A DNA stretch of 64,000 nt from a bacterium BMS3Abin11 (GTDB lineage Bacteria; Pseudomonadota; Gammaproteobacteria; BMS3Bbin11): positions 1 to 64,000 of the forward strand of contig BDTD01000025.1 of NCBI GenBank assembly GCA_002897635.1, written 5' to 3'. Below, piece by piece: positions 36,615 through 45,607 of the stretch (positions are counted from its first letter, which is position 1; each line of letters starts with the position of its first letter). Both the position numbers and the translations under genes were made by a program. A model generated the notes under the pieces. The model searched no databases and had not been told where the DNA came from. It saw only the letters and a list, made by a program, of their open reading frames with translations.

Positions 36615-38552
36615 ATGGCAACTTCAAGCGAAGAAATGCAAAAAGACAAAACTTTCCGCCGTTATGAAGACGGTGATTACGTCGAGGATAATATGCATGA
36701 AAAAATCTTCCAGGCCAGCTGGTCGTACAGGTGTCCGACATATATCCAGCGCACGCCGCCATGCCAGGGTAGCTGTCCTGCGGGTGAAGATATTCGTGGC
36801 TGGCTTGATATTGTCCGAGGCATAGAGAAGCCCGCCGATGACATGGCTATGCAGGAATATGCATTCAGACGATTGACAGATGCCAATCCTTTCCCTTCCA
36901 TGATGGGACGTGTCTGCCCCGCTCCCTGCGAGGAAGCCTGTAACCGTAATCACCTTGATGATTTCGTCGGCATTAATTCGGTTGAACAATATATTGGCGA
37001 TACGGCTATTGAAAATGACTTTAGCTACGAAGCCGGTACAAGCACAGGTAAAAAAGTTGCGGTCATTGGCGGCGGGCCTGCTGGCATGTCAGCCGCTTAC
37101 CAGCTCCGACGCATGGGTCATGCTGTGACAGTATTTGAAGAAAGAGCAGAACTGGGCGGTATGATGCGTTATGGCATCCCGGGCTATCGTATTCCACGCG
37201 AAAAACTGGCCGCTGAAATCGACCGCATTACCGATATGGGTGTTGAAGTGAAAACCAGCACTCGCGTTGGAAAAGACATTAGTGTTGATCAACTGGAAAA
37301 GGATTTTGATGCTGTCCTGTGGGCTATGGGTTGCTGGACTGGCCGCGGATTGCCGGTAGATGGATGGGAAGCTGCATCAAACTGTGTAGATGGACTTTCA
37401 TTCCTGGAGGCCTTCAACAATGGCCGCATGAAAGTCACTGGTAAAAAGCTGGTCTGTATTGGTGGTGGCGACACCTCGATTGACGTTGTATCCGTAGCTC
37501 GCCGTATCGGCTTTAATGCGGATGCCGGCTTGCCAGAAAACATCCTTAATAACAACGAGACACAGGATCAATCACTCGCTGACGCGGCATCACCCTGTGA
37601 TGCAACACTGACATCGCTGTTCACCAGGGACAAGATGATGGCAGCAGAACACGAAATCGCTGATGCAATTGAAGAAGGTGTCACCATTTTTGATGGTGTT
37701 ATGCCGCTCGAAGTTATCCTCGGTGATGATGGCAGGGCAACTGGTCTGAAAGTTTGCGACTGTACTATGGATGGCATGACACCTGTACCAACAGAAGGCA
37801 CAGAGCGGGTCATTGAAGCAGACATCATTGTCGCTGCGATTGGTCAGGGTGGTGATATGGCAGGTGTTGAAGACTTTGCCAATGAACGTAATCTTATCAA
37901 TGCTGACAAGAACTATCAGGTAGTAGATAAACCAGGACATTTTGTCGCCGGTGATATTGTACGCCCTCACCTGCTGACGACGGCTATAGGTCAGGCATCA
38001 GTGGCTGCTGAAAGCATCAACTCATATGTGATGGCTGAAAAAATGGCACGGCGTCCAAAGGTTGACAAGCATCATTTCAGCCTGTCAGCCAAGCTTGTTG
38101 AAGCAGGTCTGGAACCTGATAACTACGACAGGAAATCCTCTACAGGCACATCCGAAGAGAATTACGCCGTACACAACTTCGATGATCGCTCCAAACACGA
38201 AATCATTGGTTATGATGAGCTGTTCCTGGGGCATTTTAAGCATGAAGATCGGAATCTACGTGCTGAAGATGTCCCAAACTCAGATCAGGTACTGGGTCAC
38301 TTCCATGAAAGGATGACAGGCCTGGCAGAAGAAACCGCAATCGCTGAATCTGAACGTTGCATGAGCTGTGGTATATGTTTCGAGTGTGACAACTGTGTCA
38401 TCTTCTGCCCACAGGATGCTGTTTATCGCGTCAAGAAAGACCAGTCTACAATGGGCCGTTATGTAGCCACCGACTACAGCAAATGTATCGGCTGCCAAAT
38501 CTGCGCTGACGTATGCCCAACGGGTTACATTGACATGGGACTGGGTGGATAA
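36615..38552 (+). CDS. dsrL: NAD(P)H:acceptor oxidoreductase DsrL
   Basis: DsrL is an iron-sulfur flavoprotein needed for sulfur oxidation, taking electrons from DsrAB and reducing NAD(P)+. The 645-aa product has an N-terminal Fe-S region (CPAGEDIRGW, CPAPCEEACNRN), an FAD-binding Rossmann motif (VAVIGGGPAGMSAAYQLR, about residue 143), an NAD(P)H-binding motif (LVCIGGGDTSIDVV) and a C-terminal ferredoxin domain (CMSCGICFECDNC and CIGCQICADVCPTG). Its presence inside dsr is the clearest marker of the oxidative pathway. A strong GAGGA site precedes it. Confidence 0.97.
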   Translation: MATSSEEMQKDKTFRRYEDGDYVEDNMHEKIFQASWSYRCPTYIQRTPPCQGSCPAGEDIRGWLDIVRGIEKPADDMAMQEYAFRRLTDANPFPSMMGRVCPAPCEEACNRNHLDDFVGINSVEQYIGDTAIENDFSYEAGTSTGKKVAVIGGGPAGMSAAYQLRRMGHAVTVFEERAELGGMMRYGIPGYRIPREKLAAEIDRITDMGVEVKTSTRVGKDISVDQLEKDFDAVLWAMGCWTGRGLPVDGWEAASNCVDGLSFLEAFNNGRMKVTGKKLVCIGGGDTSIDVVSVARRIGFNADAGLPENILNNNETQDQSLADAASPCDATLTSLFTRDKMMAAEHEIADAIEEGVTIFDGVMPLEVILGDDGRATGLKVCDCTMDGMTPVPTEGTERVIEADIIVAAIGQGGDMAGVEDFANERNLINADKNYQVVDKPGHFVAGDIVRPHLLTTAIGQASVAAESINSYVMAEKMARRPKVDKHHFSLSAKLVEAGLEPDNYDRKSSTGTSEENYAVHNFDDRSKHEIIGYDELFLGHFKHEDRNLRAEDVPNSDQVLGHFHERMTGLAEETAIAESERCMSCGICFECDNCVIFCPQDAVYRVKKDQSTMGRYVATDYSKCIGCQICADVCPTGYIDMGLGG

Positions 38553-38564
38553 CGAGGGTTCAAA

Positions 38565-38975
38565 ATGAACATTTTGCGTTTACTTAAAGCACTTTTGATA
38601 ACAGTTTTCTTACTGTCTGCTGCGGCAGCCAGTGCAGAAGTCCCACTACCTGACGTACAAACAGGTGAAGGTAGCTGCGTCGAGCCAACTGATATCATGC
38701 GTAAGGATCACATGAAATTTCTTTACCATCAACGTGATGAAACCATGTATCAAGGAATACGTACTAAAAAATATAGCCTGAAAGGGTGTGTCAGCTGCCA
38801 TGCTATTAAAGACAAGCAGGGTGACTATATCCATGCAGATAATCCTAAATATTTTTGCACCACCTGCCATGAATATGCAGCAGTCAAAATAGACTGCTTC
38901 GAGTGCCATGCAGATACGCCCAGATCAACAGATAAGCTTGAATATAAGGACTATGGATTAGGGCACAAAAAATGA
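38565..38975 (+). CDS. dsrJ: Periplasmic triheme cytochrome DsrJ
   Basis: DsrJ is the triheme c-type cytochrome of DsrMKJOP. A signal peptide (LLKALLITVFLLSAAAASA) precedes three CxxCH heme motifs: CVSCH, CTTCH and CFECH. The early Cys in GSCVEPTDIMRKDHM is the position that in Allochromatium vinosum gives His/Cys axial ligation of one heme. The stop overlaps the dsrO start by four bases (ATGA). Confidence 0.95.
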   Translation: MNILRLLKALLITVFLLSAAAASAEVPLPDVQTGEGSCVEPTDIMRKDHMKFLYHQRDETMYQGIRTKKYSLKGCVSCHAIKDKQGDYIHADNPKYFCTTCHEYAAVKIDCFECHADTPRSTDKLEYKDYGLGHKK

Positions 38976-39727
38976 GTAATAAGGAATTGGTAAACCAGAA
39001 ACGCAGAGCCATACTTGGTGGAGCAGCCGTGGCCGTTACAGGCATAACAATTGCGCCGGGTGTTTTCCTTACTGAGACAGCGCAGGCAAGACCTCTCGAC
39101 GAGCCAGTAAGCAGCAAAAATCGCTGGGGGATACTGGTTAATACCAACAACTGTAATGACTGTAACGTCTGTGTAATAGCCTGCCAGGAAGAAAACGGCT
39201 GGGGCATCGGTTCAACAGATGAACAAAAATCCCGTCCAGATCAAAAAGCACAATGGATACGCACAGTCAAAGTAACAAACAAAAAAACCGGCTATGCGAC
39301 AACATTGCCGATGTTTTGTCAGCACTGCAAAAACCCGCCTTGCGTTGATGTATGCCCTACCGGCGCATCGTTCAAACGCGCCGACGGCATTGTACTGGTC
39401 GATAAACATATCTGTATTGGCTGTCGTTATTGCATGATGGCCTGCCCTTACAAGGCACGCTCATTTATCCATGAAAAATTAACTGATCAGCGCAGCTATG
39501 CACCACGTGGTAAAGGCACAGTAGAAAGCTGCACCCTGTGTGTCCAACGTGTTGATAATGGTGAAGACCCTGCATGCGTAGAAGCCTGTAGCAGTTCTTT
39601 GATATTTGGTGATTTGAATGATCCTGACAGTAAAATATCAAAGGAACTTGCACGTAATGGTGGGACTCAGATCAGAGCAGACCTCAGACTAGATCCAGGC
39701 GTAATATATCAGGGCTTAAATATTTAA
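38972..39727 (+). CDS. dsrO: Periplasmic iron-sulfur subunit DsrO
   Basis: DsrO is a ferredoxin-like subunit carrying four [4Fe-4S] clusters. The N-terminus has a twin-arginine export signal (NQKRRAILGGAAVAVTGIT) with cleavage near AQA. Cluster cysteines occur in NCNDCNVCVIACQ, CQHCKNPPCVDVCP, CIGCRYCMMACPYK and CTLCVQR/CVEAC. The 251-aa length is normal. Translation is coupled to dsrJ. Confidence 0.96.
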   Translation: MSNKELVNQKRRAILGGAAVAVTGITIAPGVFLTETAQARPLDEPVSSKNRWGILVNTNNCNDCNVCVIACQEENGWGIGSTDEQKSRPDQKAQWIRTVKVTNKKTGYATTLPMFCQHCKNPPCVDVCPTGASFKRADGIVLVDKHICIGCRYCMMACPYKARSFIHEKLTDQRSYAPRGKGTVESCTLCVQRVDNGEDPACVEACSSSLIFGDLNDPDSKISKELARNGGTQIRADLRLDPGVIYQGLNI

Positions 39728-39746
39728 ATTGAAGGCTTAACCAACA

Positions 39747-40961
39747 ATGAAAAAAGTATACTTTTCTGAAATAAACGGCAACAGCCTCGGATATCTGGCC
39801 CTCGTTGCCGGGCTCGGCCTGCTTGTACTGTTCGGCCTTGCTGCCACCTGGTATATGGAATATAACGGCCACTGGGTGACTGGTATGAACGATCAGGTGG
39901 TCTGGGGGATCCCCCACGTGTTTGCCGTATTTCTTATTGTGGCCGCATCCGGCGCACTGAATGTCGCATCAATTTCATCGGTATTCGCAAAAACTGCCTA
40001 TAAACCACTGGCACGCCTTTCCGGCTTACTTGCACTCGCACTGCTGGCGGGTGGCTTAATGGTTCTGGTACTTGATCTTGGCCGTCCCGACCGTCTCATC
40101 ATAGCGATGACTAAATATAATTTTAAGTCAATCTTTGCCTGGAACATCTATCTATACACTGGCTTTTTCGCAGTCGTCATCGTTTACCTGTGGATGATGA
40201 TGGAACGAAAAATGAACGGCTATACCCAGGCCGCAGGTATTGCAGCTTTCATCTGGCGTCTGACACTAACAACGGGTACTGGCTCAATCTTTGGTTTTAT
40301 CGTTGCTCGCCAGTTTTATGATTCCGCCATTTATGCACCAATGTTTATCATCATGTCCTTCTCATTTGGGCTGGCAATATTCATCCTGATGATAATGGCC
40401 ATATATGGTGGAACCGGTCGACCACTGGGTGATGCGATCCTGTTCCGCCTGAAGAATTTGCTGGGTGTCTTCGTTGCAGCAGTATTATTCATGGTGATTA
40501 TCCTTTTCCTTACTAAACTTTATGCTACTGAACATCATGAAGTTGTCGCATTTATCCTGAATGGTGACAATATTTACACAAAACTTTTCTGGGTAGTCCA
40601 GGTGATTCTGGGAAGCCTCATACCCATTGCAATTTTCTATAATCCGGTTACGGGTAATTCACGCGCATGGATTGCAATCGGCTCAATCCTGGTTATTCTG
40701 GGTGGCTTTGCGCAGATTTTTGTTATTATCGTCGGTGGACAGGCCTTCCCTCTAGTGTTATTCCCAGGCATGGAAGTCAGCAGCAGCTTTTATGATGGTG
40801 TAGTAGGAACGTATATCCCTACGCTGGCAGAGTTCCTGCTTGGCATAGGTGGCGTCGCTGTTGCTCTGATTATCGTTACACTTGCTCTGAAAGTCCTGCG
40901 GTTCGCACCAAATAGCCTTGCCGATGAGGATGTAGATCCGAATTACGTAATGGAAAAATAA
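39747..40961 (+). CDS. dsrP: DsrMKJOP membrane subunit DsrP
   Basis: DsrP is an NrfD-type integral membrane protein without cofactors that interacts with quinone. The 404-aa product has around ten hydrophobic segments, starting with YLALVAGLGLLVLFGLAATW. The N-terminal stretch NDQVVWGIPHVFAVFLIVAASG is typical of the family. It follows dsrO by 19 bp and completes the MKJOP module. Confidence 0.95.
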   Translation: MKKVYFSEINGNSLGYLALVAGLGLLVLFGLAATWYMEYNGHWVTGMNDQVVWGIPHVFAVFLIVAASGALNVASISSVFAKTAYKPLARLSGLLALALLAGGLMVLVLDLGRPDRLIIAMTKYNFKSIFAWNIYLYTGFFAVVIVYLWMMMERKMNGYTQAAGIAAFIWRLTLTTGTGSIFGFIVARQFYDSAIYAPMFIIMSFSFGLAIFILMIMAIYGGTGRPLGDAILFRLKNLLGVFVAAVLFMVIILFLTKLYATEHHEVVAFILNGDNIYTKLFWVVQVILGSLIPIAIFYNPVTGNSRAWIAIGSILVILGGFAQIFVIIVGGQAFPLVLFPGMEVSSSFYDGVVGTYIPTLAEFLLGIGGVAVALIIVTLALKVLRFAPNSLADEDVDPNYVMEK

Positions 40962-40974
40962 TATTAGTGTAACT

Positions 40975-41110
40975 CCATAGAGTCCCGTCATTGCACCCTT
41001 CGGGCATTTCCTGCGGTCACGAGCACAGAAGCGCGGCAATCTCATACCGTATATCCAAACACTTATGAGATTGCTTCATCACTACGTTCCATATACCCAA
41101 TGACAAAATA
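40975..41110. repeat. Interspersed repeat between dsrP and dsrN
   Basis: The spacer contains words of the widespread proteobacterial repeat 'GTCATTGC..GCAATCTCA': GTCATTGCACCCTTCGGGC, GCGCGGCAATCTCATA and, inverted, TATGAGATTGCTTCATCACTACG. The GGCAATCTCATA and TATGAGATTGCT arms (about 41034-41071) can pair. It separates dsrN-dsrR from the main dsr block, so these two genes may have their own promoter or rely on read-through. Confidence 0.5.
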
Positions 41111-41162
41111 GACCTTTGCGCCTTAGCGGTTCATAAGCAAATACTGTTATACTGCTTGTACT

Positions 41163-42563
41163 ATGGCCAACCCGCGCATATTCATTTCTGCAGCTCATAA
41201 ATCGTCGGGTAAGACGACTATTAGTATTGGCCTTTGTGCTGCGCTCAAAGGCCTTGGCAATAATGTCAGTCCTTTTAAAAAAGGCCCGGATTATATAGAT
41301 CCTATCTGGCTTTCCTATGCTGCCGGCAAACCCTGTTATAATCTCGATTTTTACACCTCAGATTCTGAAGAGATTCTTGATACCCTGGTCAGTCATAGTC
41401 AAGAATCCGATATCTCAATTATAGAGGGTAATAAGGGCCTCTACGATGGCCTGGATCTCGATGGCAGCAACAGCAATGCAGCGCTGGCGGTATTAACTAA
41501 AACACCTGTTATCCTGGTTATCGACTCCAGGGGAATGACGCGTGGTATTGCCCCTCTGATACTGGGTTATCAGGCCTTTGATCCTGATATACAAATTGCC
41601 GGCGTGATATTAAACAATGTCGGTGGCTCCCGCCATGAAGGAAAACTACAGAGGGTCATTGAGCATTATACGGATGTCCCGGTTGTCGGTGCAGTACATA
41701 AAAACGAACAGCTGCACCTGCCTGAACGCCATCTTGGACTGAAACCCGGGAATGAATATGGTGAAGTTGAGGAGAAAATCAGGAATATCGGACAAATAAT
41801 CGCCAGTCAGGTTGACCTGGAAAGGATTCAGACAATCGCAACTGGCGCCGCAGAACTTTCTGTTCAGAACAGAAAAGCGGCCACTAACAGCCAAATCAAC
41901 AATATCCGCATTGCAATCGCCCGCGACAGCGCTTTCAACTTTTACTATCAAAATGATCTCGATGCGTTTAAAGAATGTGGTGCTGAACTCGTCGAATTTG
42001 ATGCCATAAACGATCATAAACTACCTGAGGACATAGACGGTCTGTTCATCGGTGGTGGCTTCCCCGAAACACAAATGGATAAACTGGCACAAAATATTCA
42101 GTTGAAACAGGAAATACATAGCAAAATTGAGAATAGGCTGCCCGTCTATGCCGAGTGCGGCGGTCTGATGTATTTAAGCAGAAGCATAGAATGGCGGGGT
42201 AAAAAGGCAAATATGATCGGTATCATCCCTACCGACACCATTATGCATGACAAACCACAGGGGCGTGGATACGTGATGATGGAAAAAACAACTTCATTTC
42301 CGTGGCCTCAGGAAGAGTCTGATAACAAGATAAGCAAGGTAATTAAGGCCCATGAGTTCCATTATTCTTCACTGGAAAACCCGGGTAAAACAGGTGAATA
42401 CGCACTTCAGGTATTGCGCGGCACCGGAATTGATGGAAAATATGACGGAATAGTGTATAAAAACATGTTTGCCTGTTTTACACACCAGAGAAATACACGC
42501 AGCAACCCCTGGGTTAGGCATTTTACTAATTTTATTAAAAGTAAATCATCAAGGCACACCTAA
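41163..42563 (+). CDS. dsrN: Siroheme amidating enzyme DsrN
   Basis: DsrN resembles cobyrinic acid a,c-diamide synthase (CobB/CbiA) and amidates siroheme for DsrAB. The 466-aa product has a P-loop (ISAAHKSSGKTTISIGL) and an N-terminal dethiobiotin-synthase-like domain, with FKKGPDYIDP and LYDGLDLDGS. The C-terminal class I glutaminase domain has GLFIGGGFPE and YAECGGLMYLS with the catalytic Cys near residue 330, and KAHEFHYSS. It keeps the usual place after dsrP. Confidence 0.95.
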   Translation: MANPRIFISAAHKSSGKTTISIGLCAALKGLGNNVSPFKKGPDYIDPIWLSYAAGKPCYNLDFYTSDSEEILDTLVSHSQESDISIIEGNKGLYDGLDLDGSNSNAALAVLTKTPVILVIDSRGMTRGIAPLILGYQAFDPDIQIAGVILNNVGGSRHEGKLQRVIEHYTDVPVVGAVHKNEQLHLPERHLGLKPGNEYGEVEEKIRNIGQIIASQVDLERIQTIATGAAELSVQNRKAATNSQINNIRIAIARDSAFNFYYQNDLDAFKECGAELVEFDAINDHKLPEDIDGLFIGGGFPETQMDKLAQNIQLKQEIHSKIENRLPVYAECGGLMYLSRSIEWRGKKANMIGIIPTDTIMHDKPQGRGYVMMEKTTSFPWPQEESDNKISKVIKAHEFHYSSLENPGKTGEYALQVLRGTGIDGKYDGIVYKNMFACFTHQRNTRSNPWVRHFTNFIKSKSSRHT

Positions 42564-42608
42564 TATAGATACCTGTCCTCGAACCTACAATATTGAGAGC
42601 AAACTACT

Positions 42609-42932
42609 ATGCTACTAGAAGTAACAACTAAGGCAGCCCAGCAAATTCGCTACCAGGCGAAACAAAACCGCATGGAAGGCATGCCTTTGCGCATTGCAGC
42701 AAAGCGCAACTCTGACGGCACCCTGCACTATGGCATGGGCTTTGATGATACCGGCAGGGATGACGATACTACATTTCAAACAGCTGGAATTGATGTCGTT
42801 ATATCACCCATGAGCCTGGATTTACTCAGTAATACCGTACTCGATTACGTACAATTAGATGATGGAAAGTATGAATTCATTTATCTAAATCCCAATGATC
42901 CCAATTATAAGCCTCCAGAAGATGAGAAGTAG
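42609..42932 (+). CDS. dsrR: A-type-scaffold-like protein DsrR
   Basis: DsrR belongs to the IscA/ErpA (HesB) fold, yet lacks the three cysteines that bind Fe-S clusters; the 107-aa product contains no Cys at all, the known character of DsrR. In Allochromatium vinosum DsrR affects post-transcriptional expression of dsr genes. The fold words are LLEVTTKAAQQIRYQA and TTFQTAGIDVVISPMSLDLL. In that species dsrS follows; here it does not. Confidence 0.93.
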   Translation: MLLEVTTKAAQQIRYQAKQNRMEGMPLRIAAKRNSDGTLHYGMGFDDTGRDDDTTFQTAGIDVVISPMSLDLLSNTVLDYVQLDDGKYEFIYLNPNDPNYKPPEDEK

Positions 42933-42957
42933 TTTGAATAAAACAGAAACAAATATT

Positions 42958-43000
42958 TTGATCTTCCCGCATACTCTGCAAACTCCACGAGAGATAACCG
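42958..43000. repeat. Dispersed repeat word upstream of the sensor kinase
   Basis: TTCCCGCATACTCTGCAAAC, then TCCACGAGAG here resembles TTTCCCCGCGTACTTTGCG, then ATCCCCACGAGAGG near 11152-11187. It is probably a dispersed intergenic repeat; no function is evident. Confidence 0.35.
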
Positions 43001-43081
43001 TCTATTAGAGTCTAAGCTTTTCTCACAGGGACCGCAGGGAAACAATAAACTCTACAAAATGTTTATGAGACAAACCTGATT

Positions 43082-44725
43082 TTGGATAATACCTATCTAA
43101 ATAGATTAGACGCAGAGAAAACGGCGGGAAAAGGTTCATCCGTCAGTAGACGACGTTTGCGCGCCCGGCTCGGGCACATTATGTGCAATCGTCTGATAAT
43201 CTCATTACTAATAATAATTATTATATTTCTGCTCCTGACTCTTAATAGTCTACTTTCGCTAATGGATGCAGGTAAATCATCCTCTTACATCGTGTTTGCC
43301 CTGTCCATCACAGGACTTAGCTGGACTATCTACCTGCTTACACGTGCATCCAGAAATCTGGTCATCCCTTTGAGAAATCTTCGCAACTGGACGTACCGTA
43401 TGCGTAAAGGCGAACTTGGTACACACGTCGCACGTCCTGCCCATGGCCAGTTGCGCCAGCTTTTCCTGGATATAAATAAGCTTAGTGATACATTCTCAGA
43501 AATATCACGCAACATGGAAGAAAAGGTTCAGGAACAAACCCGTTATATCGCAAAAAAGAATGTGACCCTGCAAATTCTTTATGATGTTGCGTCAAGCGTT
43601 AACACTACACAGGACATTCAGGATCTACTTGGCCGTTCTCTGAATGCGGTAAAAGGGATTTTTGATGCACGAGCAGCCAATATTCGACTGCTAGATAATG
43701 ATAACAATTTCCGCCTGCTTACCACCAGCGGTTTCCGCGACCAGGACAATGACTACGCTTTATTAAAAACGGCAGAGCTGGAATTATGCGAGATGACATT
43801 TGAATCCCGTGAAATTCATGTAGAGAACAATCTAATTGATGTACGGCACCTCACTGGCCCCACTTTTGCCGGCATAGGCACTCTGGGTTTAATATCCGTA
43901 CCCCTTACCTACCATGACAAAGTTCTGGGAATATTTAATCTGTTTACTGATGCAAACACCAACCGTGTAGAACAGGAACTGCGTGAGTTACTAATGAATA
44001 TTGGCCAGCATCTTGCTATGGCTATACAGAAAACACGTCTGGATGAAGAATCCCGCCGGGTAGGTATCATCGATGAACGTAACAGACTCGCTCATGAACT
44101 GCATGATTCACTGGCACAAAGCCTTGCCAGCCTGCGTTTTCAGGTTCGCGTGCTGGATGACACCTTACAATCCGGCATCGATAAAAATGTCTGGGCAGAA
44201 ATGGAAAGGATAGAAAACAGCCTTGATGAAGCCTATAGCGAATTACGTGATCTGATTGCCCATTGCCGCATACAAAATGCCAGTCAGGATCTTAGCCAGA
44301 ACATCAAAACACTGATAAACCGCTACAGGAATGAAACCGAAATCCACTTCCTGCTACAAATCGAATGGGGTATCCTTGTATTACCCTCGGATACTGAAAT
44401 GCAGGTTTTGCGCATCATTCAGGAATCGTTGCGTAATATCTATAAACACAGTGATGCCAACACTGTGCGTGTTCTACTAAGCAAATCGGGAAAGACAAAC
44501 TATCAGGTACTGATCGAAGATGATGGCGTCGGTTTTGCCAGACTACAGACGAATGGCGGCGCCGGTGAACACATTGGTCTAAAAATAATGCAGGAAAGAG
44601 CGCGCCGCTTTGGTGGTGAGCTGGATATCGAGAGTGAACCTGGAGAAGGGACACGTGTAATACTCAGTTTCAGCTATACTGAGCCTAAGTCGTCACATCC
44701 ACAATATAAGAAATGGAATTTTTAA
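43082..44725 (+). CDS. NarX-like sensor histidine kinase with GAF domain
   Basis: A 547-aa kinase. Two membrane segments (about 36-58 and 66-86) are separated by only a few residues, so it has almost no periplasmic domain and lacks the nitrate-sensing region of NarX. A HAMP-like linker (90-145), a GAF domain (about 165-315) and a HisKA_3 H-box (ERNRLAHELHDSLAQSLASL, phospho-His at about residue 339) follow, then an HATPase (IIQESLRNIYKHSDANTVRV, IEDDGVGFA, GLKIMQERARRFGG). The start is a weak TTG at 43082; CTG two codons upstream is possible. It lies 149 bp after dsrR on the same strand. Confidence 0.88.
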   Translation: MDNTYLNRLDAEKTAGKGSSVSRRRLRARLGHIMCNRLIISLLIIIIIFLLLTLNSLLSLMDAGKSSSYIVFALSITGLSWTIYLLTRASRNLVIPLRNLRNWTYRMRKGELGTHVARPAHGQLRQLFLDINKLSDTFSEISRNMEEKVQEQTRYIAKKNVTLQILYDVASSVNTTQDIQDLLGRSLNAVKGIFDARAANIRLLDNDNNFRLLTTSGFRDQDNDYALLKTAELELCEMTFESREIHVENNLIDVRHLTGPTFAGIGTLGLISVPLTYHDKVLGIFNLFTDANTNRVEQELRELLMNIGQHLAMAIQKTRLDEESRRVGIIDERNRLAHELHDSLAQSLASLRFQVRVLDDTLQSGIDKNVWAEMERIENSLDEAYSELRDLIAHCRIQNASQDLSQNIKTLINRYRNETEIHFLLQIEWGILVLPSDTEMQVLRIIQESLRNIYKHSDANTVRVLLSKSGKTNYQVLIEDDGVGFARLQTNGGAGEHIGLKIMQERARRFGGELDIESEPGEGTRVILSFSYTEPKSSHPQYKKWNF

Positions 44726-44753
44726 ACATGGCAGCATATGGCAGATATTTATA

Positions 44754-45422
44754 ATGCGTATCCTTTTAATTGATGACCACACCCTGTTCCGTGTTGGATT
44801 ACAGGGGCTATTGGAAAACCGAAATATAGAAGTTGTTGCCTCTATTGGTGATGGAAATGAAGGTATCCGTGTTGCCATGGAAATTCTACCGGACATCATC
44901 CTGCTAGACATGCGCATGCCGGAACCAGATGGTTTGGCTGTTTTGCATAAACTGCGTGAAAACGGTCTTGAAATGCCAATTGTAATCCTCACCACAAGCA
45001 GTGATGAGAATGATCTGGTTGCATCACTTAGAAACGGTGCCAGCGGCTATCTTCTTAAAGACATGGAACCTGATGCACTTGTACAATCATTACGTGAAGT
45101 GCAATCAGGTAAGACCGTTGTAGCACCGGAACTTGCCGGCTCTTTGGCGCGCGTCGTACAGGGAGCTGAACCGGAAAATATCCAGGATCCAGAACATGAC
45201 CCTTTTAGTGAACTGACCCCGCGAGAAACGGAAATATTAACCTTCCTCGCCAACGGTCAGAGCAATAAATCCATTGCAAGAGACCTGGGGATTTCAGACG
45301 GGACTGTCAAATTACATGTGAAAGCAATTCTACGCAAACTGGGAGTTCATTCAAGAGTAGAAGCAGCGGTTATAGCTGTAGAACAGGGGCTTAGAGAATC
45401 GTATAAGCAACGAAATAGTTAG
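44754..45422 (+). CDS. NarL/FixJ-family response regulator
   Basis: A 222-aa response regulator paired with the upstream kinase. The receiver domain (residues 1-120) has the acidic pair DD at 8-9, the phospho-acceptor Asp in IILLDMRMPEPDG, the Thr/Ser in LTTSSD and the Lys in LLKDMEP. The C-terminal LuxR-type helix-turn-helix (155-215) shows LTPRETEILTFLANGQSNKSIARDL and VKLHVKAILRKLGVHSR. It probably regulates nearby genes (dsr, the porin, or both), but no direct evidence exists. A second, decayed 3' end of such a gene lies at 46898-46983. Confidence 0.9.
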   Translation: MRILLIDDHTLFRVGLQGLLENRNIEVVASIGDGNEGIRVAMEILPDIILLDMRMPEPDGLAVLHKLRENGLEMPIVILTTSSDENDLVASLRNGASGYLLKDMEPDALVQSLREVQSGKTVVAPELAGSLARVVQGAEPENIQDPEHDPFSELTPRETEILTFLANGQSNKSIARDLGISDGTVKLHVKAILRKLGVHSRVEAAVIAVEQGLRESYKQRNS

Positions 45423-45495
45423 AGGGGAAATGAGAGAATATATAAATTATTCAGAACATGTGCTGATGTAATTCGGATTTTGTCCAGAATAAAAT

Positions 45496-45521
45496 ATCCC
45501 GCCAGAAATATCTGGCGGGAT
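45496..45521. terminator. Strong hairpin between response regulator and porin genes
   Basis: ATCCCGCCAG-AAATAT-CTGGCGGGAT is a perfect 10-bp stem with a 6-nt loop, between two convergent genes. The minus-strand continuation is AT-rich (ATTTTATTCTGG), so it fits a Rho-independent terminator for the porin, and may act in both directions. Confidence 0.75.
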
Positions 45522-45607
45522 CAAATTACGCGGTTACCGTGGGATCTTCAAATTCGAAACAAATATATTCTTACGTAATACAGGCAAAGGGGATTATACT
45601 TCAGTGA

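Noticed and set aside
42578-42594. Half REP (TCGAACCTACAA) between dsrN and dsrR
   Set aside because: Lacks the stem partner, so it is not annotated as a REP.
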